In this document: positions 1 through 5,358 of the stretch, in pieces | How the letters are laid out: each line of letters starts with the position of its first letter | Numbering within the stretch: position 1 is the first letter of the stretch | Assembly (NCBI GenBank): GCA_027051315.1 | Contig: JALTZE010000057.1 | Span: 1 to 5,358, forward strand | Direction: 5' to 3' | DNA: 5,358 nt | Source: Micavibrio sp. | GTDB taxonomy: Bacteria; Pseudomonadota; Alphaproteobacteria; Micavibrionales; Micavibrionaceae | Translations under genes and position numbers: made by a program | Notes under the pieces: generated by a model | What the model saw: the letters and a program-made list of their open reading frames with translations, nothing else | Told to the model about the DNA's origin: nothing | Databases searched by the model: none

Positions 1-360
1 ACAACACCTTTTTCTGGAACTACTGCAATATTGAGCAAAGATAGAAATTGCCTGTGGTTTTCCAAAAAAATAATTCCAGCAATACGCAAAGAGGAAATAT
101 TGCGTAACAAATTAAATAACTCACCTATATATAGACATCTTGGTTTATACGGATACAGGCTTGAATCTTTGGAAAAATATGTAAGTTTTGAACCTAGTTT
201 ATATGAGCAATTAGAAGGATTAGAACAACTTCGTGCTATAGAAAATGGACTTAAAATAAGAGCAGTTATTATAGATGAGGATAATAAACCTGCAATGAAT
301 GGTATAGATACGCCAAAAGACCTTGAAAGAGCAGAAAAATTATTGGCTAGGCTGTCTTAA
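1..360 (+). CDS. kdsB: 3-deoxy-manno-octulosonate cytidylyltransferase (CMP-Kdo synthetase), C-terminal part
   Basis: KdsB joins Kdo to CTP, giving CMP-Kdo and pyrophosphate in the cytoplasm; this activates Kdo for transfer to lipid A in LPS synthesis. The reading frame is open from the first base, so the gene starts upstream of the window. A TTG at 31 is an internal codon, not a start. The visible 119 residues match the last half of the family: a CLWFSKKIIP segment (17-26, family form ALYFSRxxIP), YRHLGLYGYR (44-53), the YEQLEGLEQLR helix (68-78) and GIDTPKDLE (101-109), the near-invariant end of KdsB. It stops with TAA, at a normal family C-terminus. The next gene follows after 25 bases on the same strand, so co-transcription is likely. 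The family call is firm. Residues from the N-terminal nucleotide-binding half cannot be checked here. Confidence 0.95.
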   Translation, partial: TTPFSGTTAILSKDRNCLWFSKKIIPAIRKEEILRNKLNNSPIYRHLGLYGYRLESLEKYVSFEPSLYEQLEGLEQLRAIENGLKIRAVIIDEDNKPAMNGIDTPKDLERAEKLLARLS

Positions 361-385
361 TCTTAGAATATGGAAAAATTTTATT

Positions 386-1015
386 ATGACGATAACTACA
401 CTTGTAATAGCAAGGCATGGAAATACTTTTGATAAAGCTGATATACCAACAAGAGTAGGAGCAAGGACAGATATTCCTCTAGTAAAAAGCGGAAAAGAAC
501 AAGCAGCTCGTATCGGCAAATTATTAAAAGAAAGCAATATATTACCTGATAGTGTTTATAGTTCGCATTTATTAAGAACAAAAGAAACCGCACAAATTGC
601 GATAGAACAAACAGGATATAAGTTACCTATATATCCTCTTGATATATTTAATGAAATTGACTATGGCCCTGATGAAAATAAAACAGAAGATGAGGTAATT
701 AGTAGAATAGGAAAAGAAGCAATAGAAAAATGGGACAAAGAAGCTATCGTACCTGATGGCTGGAATTTTAAACCTGAAGATACCATTAAACATTGGAAAG
801 ATTTTGCTTCTCATATAGCAAAAGATGATGCTGGAGGGCATATTTTGGTCGTTACTTCAAATGGAATTGCACGTTTTGCACCTTATATTACTGGGGATTT
901 TCAAGGATTTTCCAAAGAAAATAACATAAAAATGTCAACAGGAGCAATAAGCATATTCGAACATGATAGTGATACAGGGAAATGGGAATGTAAGAGATGG
1001 AATTTTAAACCATAA
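386..1015 (+). CDS. histidine phosphatase superfamily protein lacking the second catalytic His
   Basis: The 209-residue product has the phosphoglycerate mutase/histidine phosphatase fold, presumably a cytoplasmic phosphatase acting on a small phosphorylated substrate. Visible motifs are the N-terminal strand plus RHG nucleophile motif (TLVIARHGNTF, 5-15, His11), the SSHLLRTKETA segment (59-69) with Arg64, and FNEIDYG (88-94), whose Glu90 fits the usual acid position. The C-terminal strand that normally carries the second catalytic His (pattern VVSHG) reads VVTSNG (155-160), placing Asn159 at that position. The ATG at 386 was chosen because it puts the RHG strand at the very N-terminus as in the family; the frame is open back to a TTG at 323, which would overlap kdsB and add 21 non-family residues. 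The ribosome site is weak (GGA at 372-374). It follows kdsB by 25 bases, suggesting one operon. The substrate is unknown; it could be a variant or a weakly active phosphatase. Confidence 0.85.
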   Translation: MTITTLVIARHGNTFDKADIPTRVGARTDIPLVKSGKEQAARIGKLLKESNILPDSVYSSHLLRTKETAQIAIEQTGYKLPIYPLDIFNEIDYGPDENKTEDEVISRIGKEAIEKWDKEAIVPDGWNFKPEDTIKHWKDFASHIAKDDAGGHILVVTSNGIARFAPYITGDFQGFSKENNIKMSTGAISIFEHDSDTGKWECKRWNFKP

Positions 1016-1036
1016 TTAATAAGTCCTGCCCCTAAT

Positions 1037-1055
1037 AAAATCTGGTGATTTTTTT
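1037..1055 (+). terminator. weak intrinsic terminator-like hairpin after the phosphatase gene
   Basis: AAAATC (1037-1042) pairs with GATTTT (1047-1052) around a TGGT loop, and the T-run continues to 1055. The stem has 6 pairs but only one G:C, so it would be weak. Its position, 22 bases after the phosphatase stop and before yejB, fits the end of the kdsB-phosphatase unit. Read-through into yejB is quite possible. Confidence 0.35.
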
Positions 1056-1070
1056 AAGTTCTGTCTTTGC

Positions 1071-1091
1071 TTATCTGATGATTACAGATAA
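1071..1091. promoter_or_regulatory. 7-7-7 inverted repeat just upstream of yejB, possible operator or translation-control hairpin
   Basis: TTATCTG (1071-1077) and CAGATAA (1085-1091) are exact reverse complements separated by 7 bases. One more G:C pair (1069/1093) is possible after a mismatch. The right arm ends 9 bases before the preferred yejB ATG at 1101, covering where a Shine-Dalgarno site would sit; no such site is visible. GATAAT (1087-1092) within the right arm resembles a -10 box, but no matching -35 at a normal distance was found. The repeat is seen directly; a regulatory role is inferred. Confidence 0.4.
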
Positions 1092-1100
1092 TCTATGCAC

Positions 1101-2198
1101 ATGTTCAATTATTTTTTAAAAAGATTATTGCTGATAATTCCGACTCTTTTCGGAATATTGCTTATTAGTTTTGCAATTATACAATTTGTTCCTGGTGGTC
1201 CTGTAGAAAAAATGATTGCAGAGCTACAAGGTCATGGGCAAGATGCAACAGCTAATTTTACGGGTGGGCAAAGCGCAAATATGGCGGCAACTGCACGTAG
1301 CACTGGTTCTGATAGCAGCTATATGGGGTCGCAAGGGCTTGACCCTGATTTTATAAAAGAATTGGAAGAAATGTACGGTTTTGATAAGCCAGCGCATGTG
1401 CGTTTTTTTGAAATGGTAGTTAATTATATGCATTTTGATTTTGGTGAGAGCTATTATAAGGGAGTTCCTGTAATTGACCTTATCATTGACCGTATGCCCG
1501 TTTCTATATCATTGGGGCTTTGGTCAACTCTGATAATATATCTAATATCCATACCGCTTGGTATTAAAAAGGCTGTGAAAGATGGTCAAAACTTTGATAT
1601 ATGGACAAGTGCCGTGATATTTATAGGTTATGCTATTCCATCTTTCATGTTTGCTATCTTGCTTATCGTATTATTTGCAGGGGGAAGATATTGGGATATT
1701 TTTCCTTTGCGGGGTTTGCTTTCTGATAATTGGGAAGAAATGTCATGGTGGGAAGTTACCATTGATTACGCATGGCATATGGTTCTCCCGACTATTGCTA
1801 TGGTTATTAGTGGGTTTGCAAGTCTTACCATGCTTACAAAAAATTCATTTCTTGATGAGATTGGGAAACAATATGTTTTAACCGCAAGGGCAAAAGGATT
1901 GGAAGAAAAACAAGTTTTATATGGGCATGTTTTTAGAAATGCTATGCTGATTGTTATTGCTGGCTTTCCTGCGGCTTTTGTTTCGATATTTTTTACTGGC
2001 TCGCTTTTGATTGAAGTTATTTTTTCTTTGGAAGGGCTTGGTCTTTTGGGATATAACGCAATAATTGACAGGGATTATCCTATCGTGCTTGGTACTTTAT
2101 TTATATATAGTCTAATCGGGCTTGTAATGACCCTAATAAGGGACATGATTTATGTGATTGTTGACCCGAGAATTGATTTCGAGGCAAGGAGCACATGA
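1101..2198 (+). CDS. yejB: oligopeptide ABC transporter inner-membrane permease YejB
   Basis: YejB is one of the two channel-forming inner-membrane subunits of the YejABEF peptide importer (known in enterobacteria for uptake of microcin C and short peptides). The 365-residue length matches the family (about 364). The N-terminal segment [18 protein letters not shown] lines up with the DppB-type first helix, then FVPGGPV and a polar periplasmic loop ending in GLDPDF. Further membrane segments lie near 136-155, 170-194, 227-245, 280-304 and 327-346. The cytoplasmic EAA loop that docks on the ATPase is at 258-281 (TARAKGL, then HVFRNA), and the protein ends VDPRIDFEA as in YejB. ATG 1101 is preferred because it aligns with the family N-terminus; an in-frame ATG at 1095 would add Met-His. 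Neither has a clear Shine-Dalgarno site. Its TGA stop overlaps the yejE start. No yejA precedes it. Confidence 0.95.
   Translation: MFNYFLKRLLLIIPTLFGILLISFAIIQFVPGGPVEKMIAELQGHGQDATANFTGGQSANMAATARSTGSDSSYMGSQGLDPDFIKELEEMYGFDKPAHVRFFEMVVNYMHFDFGESYYKGVPVIDLIIDRMPVSISLGLWSTLIIYLISIPLGIKKAVKDGQNFDIWTSAVIFIGYAIPSFMFAILLIVLFAGGRYWDIFPLRGLLSDNWEEMSWWEVTIDYAWHMVLPTIAMVISGFASLTMLTKNSFLDEIGKQYVLTARAKGLEEKQVLYGHVFRNAMLIVIAGFPAAFVSIFFTGSLLIEVIFSLEGLGLLGYNAIIDRDYPIVLGTLFIYSLIGLVMTLIRDMIYVIVDPRIDFEARST
2186..2191 (+). promoter_or_regulatory. ribosome binding site of yejE inside the yejB end
   Basis: AAGGAG lies inside the last codons of yejB, only 3 bases before the yejE ATG at 2195. The spacing is short, but combined with the ATGA stop/start overlap (2195-2198) it fits translational coupling of the two permeases. 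A GAGG at 2181-2184 is an alternative at longer spacing. Confidence 0.6.
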
Positions 2199-3220
2199 TA
2201 TTATCTCCTATTACAAAACGCAGGATAGAGCAGTTTAAGGCAAATAAACGTGGATATTGGTCTTTATGGCTTTTTCTGTTTTTATTTATTCTTTGCCTTT
2301 CTGCTGAATTTATCGCAAATGATAAGCCTATTATAATCAAGTATGATGGAGATTATTATTTTCCAGTTATGGTTTCTTATCCAGAAACAAAATTTGGGGG
2401 AGATTTTGAAACAGAAGCAGATTATCGTGACCCATTTGTTGAACAACTTATAGAAAAAAAGGGCTGGATGATATGGCCTATTATAAGATTTTCTTATGAC
2501 ACTATTAATTATGATTTGCCTAGCCCTGCGCCTTCTCCTCCTACGGCAGAAAATATATTAGGAACTGATGACCAAGGAAGAGATGTGGCAGCACGCCTGA
2601 TTTATGGATTTCGTATTTCTGTTTTATTTGGGCTTAGTTTGACTATTTTAAGCTCGGTCATTGGTGTTGCTATCGGCGCAATACAGGGGTATTACGGTGG
2701 AAGAATAGATTTGATTTCACAAAGAGTACTGGAAATATGGATGTCCCTTCCCTCTCTTTATATACTTATTATATTTTCTTCTATGTTTATACCTGGTTTT
2801 TGGACTTTGCTTTTGATTTTATTGTTGTTTTCATGGGGAACTTTGGTTGATGTGGTCAGAGCCGAATTTTTAAGAGCAAGGAACCTTGATTATGTACGTG
2901 CGGCAAAAGCTCTTGGGGTAAATGATTTAACCATTATTCACAGACATGTTTTGCCAAATGCTATGGTTGCGACTATCACTTTTATGCCATTTATATTAAC
3001 TGGTTCAATCACATCACTTACAGCACTGGATTTTCTTGGTTTAGGCATGCCACCTGGTTCACCCTCTTTGGGAGAACTTCTTGCACAAGGGAAAAATAAT
3101 TTACAAGCACCGTGGCTTGGTTTTTCTGCTTTTATTTCGCTTTCAGTTATACTGATATTATTGACATTCGTCGGAGAAGCGGTAAGAGATGCTTTTGACC
3201 CACGTAAAACAAAATTATGA
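2195..3220 (+). CDS. yejE: oligopeptide ABC transporter inner-membrane permease YejE
   Basis: YejE is the partner permease of YejB in the YejABEF importer. The 341 residues match the family length. The N-terminus (residues 1-42) has the OppC-type pattern: a basic cytoplasmic stretch, RGYWSLW at 19-25, a first membrane helix near 22-40, then AEFIANDKP (37-45), typical of YejE. A large periplasmic loop follows (about 45-135) with [20 protein letters not shown] and [10 protein letters not shown]. Five more membrane segments lie near 140-164, 183-199, 202-220, 256-275 and 307-330. The EAA loop contacting the ATPase is at 232-256 ([11 protein letters not shown], then HRHVLPNA). [19 protein letters not shown] (291-309) and the end [11 protein letters not shown] are YejE hallmarks. 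The start is fixed by the family N-terminus and the ATGA overlap with yejB. A minus-strand gene, not yejF, follows after 11 bases, with no obvious terminator between. Confidence 0.96.
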   Translation: MILSPITKRRIEQFKANKRGYWSLWLFLFLFILCLSAEFIANDKPIIIKYDGDYYFPVMVSYPETKFGGDFETEADYRDPFVEQLIEKKGWMIWPIIRFSYDTINYDLPSPAPSPPTAENILGTDDQGRDVAARLIYGFRISVLFGLSLTILSSVIGVAIGAIQGYYGGRIDLISQRVLEIWMSLPSLYILIIFSSMFIPGFWTLLLILLLFSWGTLVDVVRAEFLRARNLDYVRAAKALGVNDLTIIHRHVLPNAMVATITFMPFILTGSITSLTALDFLGLGMPPGSPSLGELLAQGKNNLQAPWLGFSAFISLSVILILLTFVGEAVRDAFDPRKTKL

Positions 3221-3231
3221 TTATTAATTCA

Positions 3232-3459
3232 TTACTTAGAAAGGGGGATTTTAAATCCTTTGTGTTCCTCCACAGAATACTCAAATCCTTTGTCATTAAT
3301 CTTTTCGGGGGCAAGAGGAATATCCCATCTATTATCACGTTCATCTACAGAATATTCAAAACCTTTCCCTGAAGATTGTGCATTGAAACATGATTTGATA
3401 GTATCGCGGATAGCACCAAGTAACCCTTTGGGTTTTTCTGTATTGTTTTCCACAGACAT
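3232..3459 (-). CDS. unrecognised 75-residue protein with repeated KGFEYSV motif
   Basis: I do not recognise this family. The ATG at 3459 is chosen because GGGAGAG lies 5 bases upstream of it; an in-frame ATG at 3489 lacks such a site. Residues 10-25 (PKGLLGAIRDTIKSCF) could form an amphipathic helix, with hydrophobics at 13, 14, 17, 21, 24 and 25, perhaps membrane- or protein-binding. After that come two copies of a motif: KGFEYSVDERDNRWDIPLA (32-50) and KGFEYSVEEHKGFKIPLS (57-74), with a third KGF at 67-69. In the KGFEYSV cores 18 of 21 bases match and all three differences are synonymous in this frame, supporting coding. No signal peptide or strong membrane helix is seen; it is charged and probably cytoplasmic. 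It lies opposite to and between yejE and yejF, converging on yejE and diverging from yejF. The function is unknown. It could be a lineage-specific small protein unrelated to transport. Confidence 0.75.
   Translation of the reverse strand: MSVENNTEKPKGLLGAIRDTIKSCFNAQSSGKGFEYSVDERDNRWDIPLAPEKINDKGFEYSVEEHKGFKIPLSK
3235..3366 (-). repeat. tandem 75-base repeat inside the small minus-strand gene
   Basis: Two units start 75 bases apart (25 codons). The best conserved part is 3344-3366 against 3269-3291, with 20 of 23 bases identical. An 11-base direct repeat, AAATCCTTTGT, also occurs at 3253-3263 and 3283-3293 and corresponds to the extra KGF motif. The similarity fades between the cores, so this looks like an internal duplication of a short protein motif, not a mobile or CRISPR repeat. 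Confidence 0.7.
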
Positions 3460-3464
3460 ATTAA

Positions 3465-3471
3465 CTCTCCC
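3465..3471 (-). promoter_or_regulatory. strong ribosome binding site of the small minus-strand gene
   Basis: On the minus strand the sequence reads GGGAGAG, five bases (TTAAT), then ATG at 3459. This is the clearest Shine-Dalgarno site in the window. It decides the start of the 75-residue protein over the upstream in-frame ATG. Confidence 0.75.
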
Positions 3472-3494
3472 TATTTTTGTTATAGCCAATGTAC

Positions 3495-3500
3495 ATTATA
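3495..3500 (-). promoter_or_regulatory. probable -10 box (TATAAT) of the small minus-strand gene
   Basis: The minus strand has a perfect TATAAT at 3500-3495. Transcription would start near 3488, giving a leader of roughly 28 bases that includes the GGGAGAG site. No good -35 is visible: TTAAAT is the nearest match, with a 19-base spacer. An 8-base palindrome ATGTACAT (3489-3496) overlaps the box and could bind a regulator. In such AT-rich sequence a TATAAT can occur by chance. Confidence 0.45.
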
Positions 3501-3550
3501 CATATTAACAAATAATTAAATTTAACGAAAATTAGTGGGTATTTTTTGAT

Positions 3551-3571
3551 ACATATATTTTTTCTATATGT
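3551..3571. promoter_or_regulatory. 7-7-7 inverted repeat in the divergent spacer upstream of yejF
   Basis: ACATATA (3551-3557) and TATATGT (3565-3571) are exact reverse complements separated by TTTTTTC. CTATATG at 3564-3570 recurs at 3591-3597, and ATACATAT occurs at both 3498-3505 and 3549-3556. The spacer (3460-3606) separates two divergent genes and should hold the yejF promoter; candidates are TTGATA (3546-3551) as -35 and TATACT (3587-3592) as -10, but they do not pair at a normal distance. A shared operator is possible but unproven, since AT-rich DNA yields such repeats readily. Confidence 0.3.
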
Positions 3572-3606
3572 TAGCATGTTGTAAAATATACTATATGGTC
3601 ATTATT

Positions 3607-5223
3607 ATGAAAGATAACAGCTTACTAAAAGTTTCAAATCTATCCGTAGATTTTAAAATGCAAAACGCTCAATTTCGTGCCGTTGATAATATTTCATTTT
3701 CGCTGAGTAAAGGTGAAACATTAGCTTTAGTTGGAGAGTCTGGCTCTGGGAAATCTGTTTCTGCTTTATCAATTATGCAGCTTCTCCCCTACCCTTTGGC
3801 TTCACATGATGAAAAATCTTCTATAATTTTTGATGATGATGAGTTAATCGGGGCTGATGATGGATTTATGAGAAAAATTCGCGGGAGGAAAATTGGTATG
3901 ATTTTCCAAGAGCCCCTTACTTCACTTAATCCACTACATACGATAGAAAAGCAAATAGGCGAAGTATTAAAAATACACCAAAATATGAATGATGAACAAG
4001 CATTAAAACGGATTAAAGAGCTACTTAACCTTGTTGGGCTTGATAAAATGAAAGAAAGGATAAAAGCATATCCGCATGAATTATCGGGGGGACAAAGGCA
4101 AAGGGTGATGATTGCCATGGCTTTGGCAAATAATCCTGAAATCCTTATTGCTGATGAACCTACCACCGCTTTGGACGTTACAATTCAAGCTCAAGTTCTT
4201 GAGTTATTGGAGCAGCTTAAAAAAGATATTGGGCTGTCATTACTGATGATTACGCATGACCTTTCCATAGTAGAAAAAATGGCTGATAAAGTTTGCGTAA
4301 TGAAAAAGGGTAAAATTGTTGAGCAAGGAGAAAAAAAGAAAATATATGAAAGCCCACAACATGAATATACAAAAATGCTTTTATCTTCCCGACCAGAAAA
4401 GGCCTTGCCTCCAAAAGCATCTGATTCCAAAGAATTATTGATTAAGGGAGTAAATATCAAGGTCTATTTCCCGAAGAAAAAGAATTTTTTTGGAAAAGTT
4501 ACGGAATTTGTAAAAGCTGTTGATGATATAAGTGTGAATATAAAGGCTGGTCATACTTTAGGGGTTGTGGGGGAATCTGGCTCTGGTAAATCTACTCTTG
4601 GTATGGCTTTGCTTAGATTGATAAAAAGTGAAGGAAGTATTTATTTTAATGGGAAAGATTTAAGGCAATTTTCTAAACATAATCTTCGAAATATACGTTC
4701 TGATTTACAAATTGTTTTTCAAGACCCTTTTGGCTCTTTATCCCCTAGAATGAGTGTTGCACAAATTATTGGGGAAGGCTTAAAAGTACACAGACCAGAG
4801 CTTAAAGCAAAAGATATAGATGATTTAGTTATTGAAGCATTAAATGATGTACATCTTCCCCCTGAAACAAGGCACAGATACCCCCATGAATTTTCGGGAG
4901 GGCAAAGGCAAAGAATCTCAATTGCTCGTGCAATGATTGTTAGACCTAAATTTATTGTACTTGACGAGCCGACATCTGCTTTGGATATTTCAGTTCAAGT
5001 ACAAATAGTGAAATTATTACAAGAATTACAAGAAAAACATAATCTTGCCTATATGTTTATCAGCCATGATTTGCGCGTTGTTAGAGCCATGGCTCATGAA
5101 ATAATGGTGATGAAAGATGGAAAAGTAATAGAATTTGGTAATGCCGAGAATATATTTAACAATCCCAAAGAAGAATATACAAAAAGCCTGATTGATGCTG
5201 CAATGAATTTAAAAGCAGCATAA
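3607..5223 (+). CDS. yejF: oligopeptide ABC transporter ATP-binding protein YejF (two ABC cassettes)
   Basis: YejF hydrolyses ATP on the cytoplasmic face to drive peptide import through YejB-YejE. The 538 residues hold two complete cassettes fused in one chain, as in the family (E. coli about 529). Cassette 1 has Walker A GESGSGKS (43-50), Q-loop Gln101, signature LSGGQ (159-163), Walker B ILIADEP (179-185), D-loop TALD (187-190) and H-loop His217. Cassette 2 has GESGSGKST (322-330), Gln372, FSGGQ (429-433), Walker B IVLDEP (450-455) and His487. All catalytic residues are present, so both sites look active. Each cassette is followed by the oligopeptide-ATPase tail (SPQHEYTKMLL at 249-259; NPKEEYTKSLI at 519-529). 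The start at 3607 (MKDNSLLKVSNLSV) fits the family N-terminus; in-frame ATGs at 3595 and 3568 would add 4 or 13 residues. None has a clear Shine-Dalgarno site. It is separated from yejE by an opposing small gene, so it probably has its own promoter. Confidence 0.95.
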   Translation: MKDNSLLKVSNLSVDFKMQNAQFRAVDNISFSLSKGETLALVGESGSGKSVSALSIMQLLPYPLASHDEKSSIIFDDDELIGADDGFMRKIRGRKIGMIFQEPLTSLNPLHTIEKQIGEVLKIHQNMNDEQALKRIKELLNLVGLDKMKERIKAYPHELSGGQRQRVMIAMALANNPEILIADEPTTALDVTIQAQVLELLEQLKKDIGLSLLMITHDLSIVEKMADKVCVMKKGKIVEQGEKKKIYESPQHEYTKMLLSSRPEKALPPKASDSKELLIKGVNIKVYFPKKKNFFGKVTEFVKAVDDISVNIKAGHTLGVVGESGSGKSTLGMALLRLIKSEGSIYFNGKDLRQFSKHNLRNIRSDLQIVFQDPFGSLSPRMSVAQIIGEGLKVHRPELKAKDIDDLVIEALNDVHLPPETRHRYPHEFSGGQRQRISIARAMIVRPKFIVLDEPTSALDISVQVQIVKLLQELQEKHNLAYMFISHDLRVVRAMAHEIMVMKDGKVIEFGNAENIFNNPKEEYTKSLIDAAMNLKAA

Positions 5224-5232
5224 GGTATAGAT

Positions 5233-5263
5233 AATCACAAAGATAATTGCATGTTTTGTGGTT
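5233..5263 (+). other. hairpin downstream of yejF, possible weak transcript end
   Basis: AATCACAAA (5233-5241) pairs with TTTGTGGTT (5255-5263), nine pairs including one G:U, around a 13-base loop, starting 10 bases after the yejF stop. No T-run follows directly (the next is 5301-5307), so it is not a typical intrinsic terminator. It might protect or mark the 3' end of the mRNA. Confidence 0.35.
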
Positions 5264-5335
5264 TATATTATGGTTTAACTTTAAATTAGTATATTTTATC
5301 TTTTTTTCCTCCTACAAAATAGCGCAATTATCTTT
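5239..5335. repeat. exact 12-base inverted repeat in the noncoding tail
   Basis: AAAGATAATTGC (5239-5250) and GCAATTATCTTT (5324-5335) are perfect reverse complements, 73 bases apart. The stretch 5224-5358 has no supportable gene on either strand. The left arm shares bases 5239-5241 with the hairpin at 5233-5263, so the two structures would exclude each other in RNA. The function is unknown; it could be a remnant of a dispersed repeat or an end-of-transcript structure. Confidence 0.5.
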
Positions 5336-5358
5336 TGGATTAGCTATAAAATATGCAT

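Noticed and set aside
323..385. Upstream TTG start for the phosphatase, overlapping kdsB
   Set aside because: The extra 21 residues are not family-like, and the ATG at 386 puts the RHG strand where histidine phosphatases normally begin.
1212..1340. Polar, low-complexity stretch in YejB (about residues 38-80) as a possible insertion
   Set aside because: Enterobacterial YejB has a similar Gly/Ser/Ala-rich periplasmic loop ending in GLDP, so this is a normal family feature.
1095..3220. Possible UGA recoding as in some reduced alphaproteobacterial genomes
   Set aside because: yejB and yejE end at TGA exactly at family C-termini, and conserved tryptophans are TGG, so the standard code holds.
3235..3366. 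CRISPR-like array from the repeats at 75-base spacing
   Set aside because: There are only two units, the identity is confined to a protein-coding core, and the differences are synonymous; this is an internal protein repeat.
3260..3508. Open frame of 82 codons on the plus strand across the small minus-strand gene
   Set aside because: It begins with TTG without a ribosome site, while the minus strand has GGGAGAG-ATG and a TATAAT box. It is open mainly because the minus-strand coding sequence constrains it.
3568..3606. Longer N-terminus for YejF from ATG 3568 or 3595
   Set aside because: Neither ATG has a ribosome site and the added residues do not match YejF; the family pattern begins at the ATG at 3607. 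It is not fully excluded, because 3607 also lacks a clear site.
5290..5315. AGGAGG-like ribosome site on the minus strand (TAGGAGGA near 5307-5314)
   Set aside because: No start codon follows within a usable distance and no open frame is associated.

Overview
This window comes from a low-G+C Gram-negative bacterium. Base composition is clearly AT-rich, roughly one third G+C by eye. A CMP-Kdo synthetase gene implies lipopolysaccharide. The gene families and low G+C would fit an AT-rich, possibly host-associated alphaproteobacterium, but that placement is an inference and not proved here. UGA is used as a stop codon (yejB, yejE) and tryptophan is TGG, so the code looks standard.

Left part (1-1015, + strand): the 3' end of kdsB (CMP-Kdo synthetase, truncated by the window edge) is followed after 25 bases by a 209-residue histidine-phosphatase-fold protein. 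That protein keeps the N-terminal RHG motif but has Asn where the second catalytic His is expected. A weak terminator-like hairpin follows.

Middle and right part (1016-5223): three genes encode the core of a YejABEF-type oligopeptide ABC importer. They are two inner-membrane permeases (yejB and yejE, overlapping by 4 bases) and a double-ATPase subunit (yejF). YejB and YejE would form the membrane channel and YejF, with two complete ABC cassettes, would power it. The usual substrate-binding gene yejA is not in the window on either side, so the transporter depends on a binding protein encoded elsewhere or borrows one.

The unusual item is a small gene on the minus strand (3232-3459, 75 aa) lying between yejE and yejF and splitting the operon. 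It has a strong ribosome binding site, a TATAAT box, a probable N-terminal amphipathic helix and a repeated KGFEYSV motif. I do not recognise its family. It is convergent with yejE and divergent from yejF, so yejF probably has its own promoter in the 147-base AT-rich spacer.

Two 7-7-7 inverted repeats lie just upstream of yejB and yejF, and an exact 12-base inverted repeat lies in the noncoding tail after yejF. No RNA genes, CRISPR arrays, insertion sequences or integrase genes were seen. The window is mostly an ordinary transporter locus with one novel-looking small gene and several possible regulatory structures.
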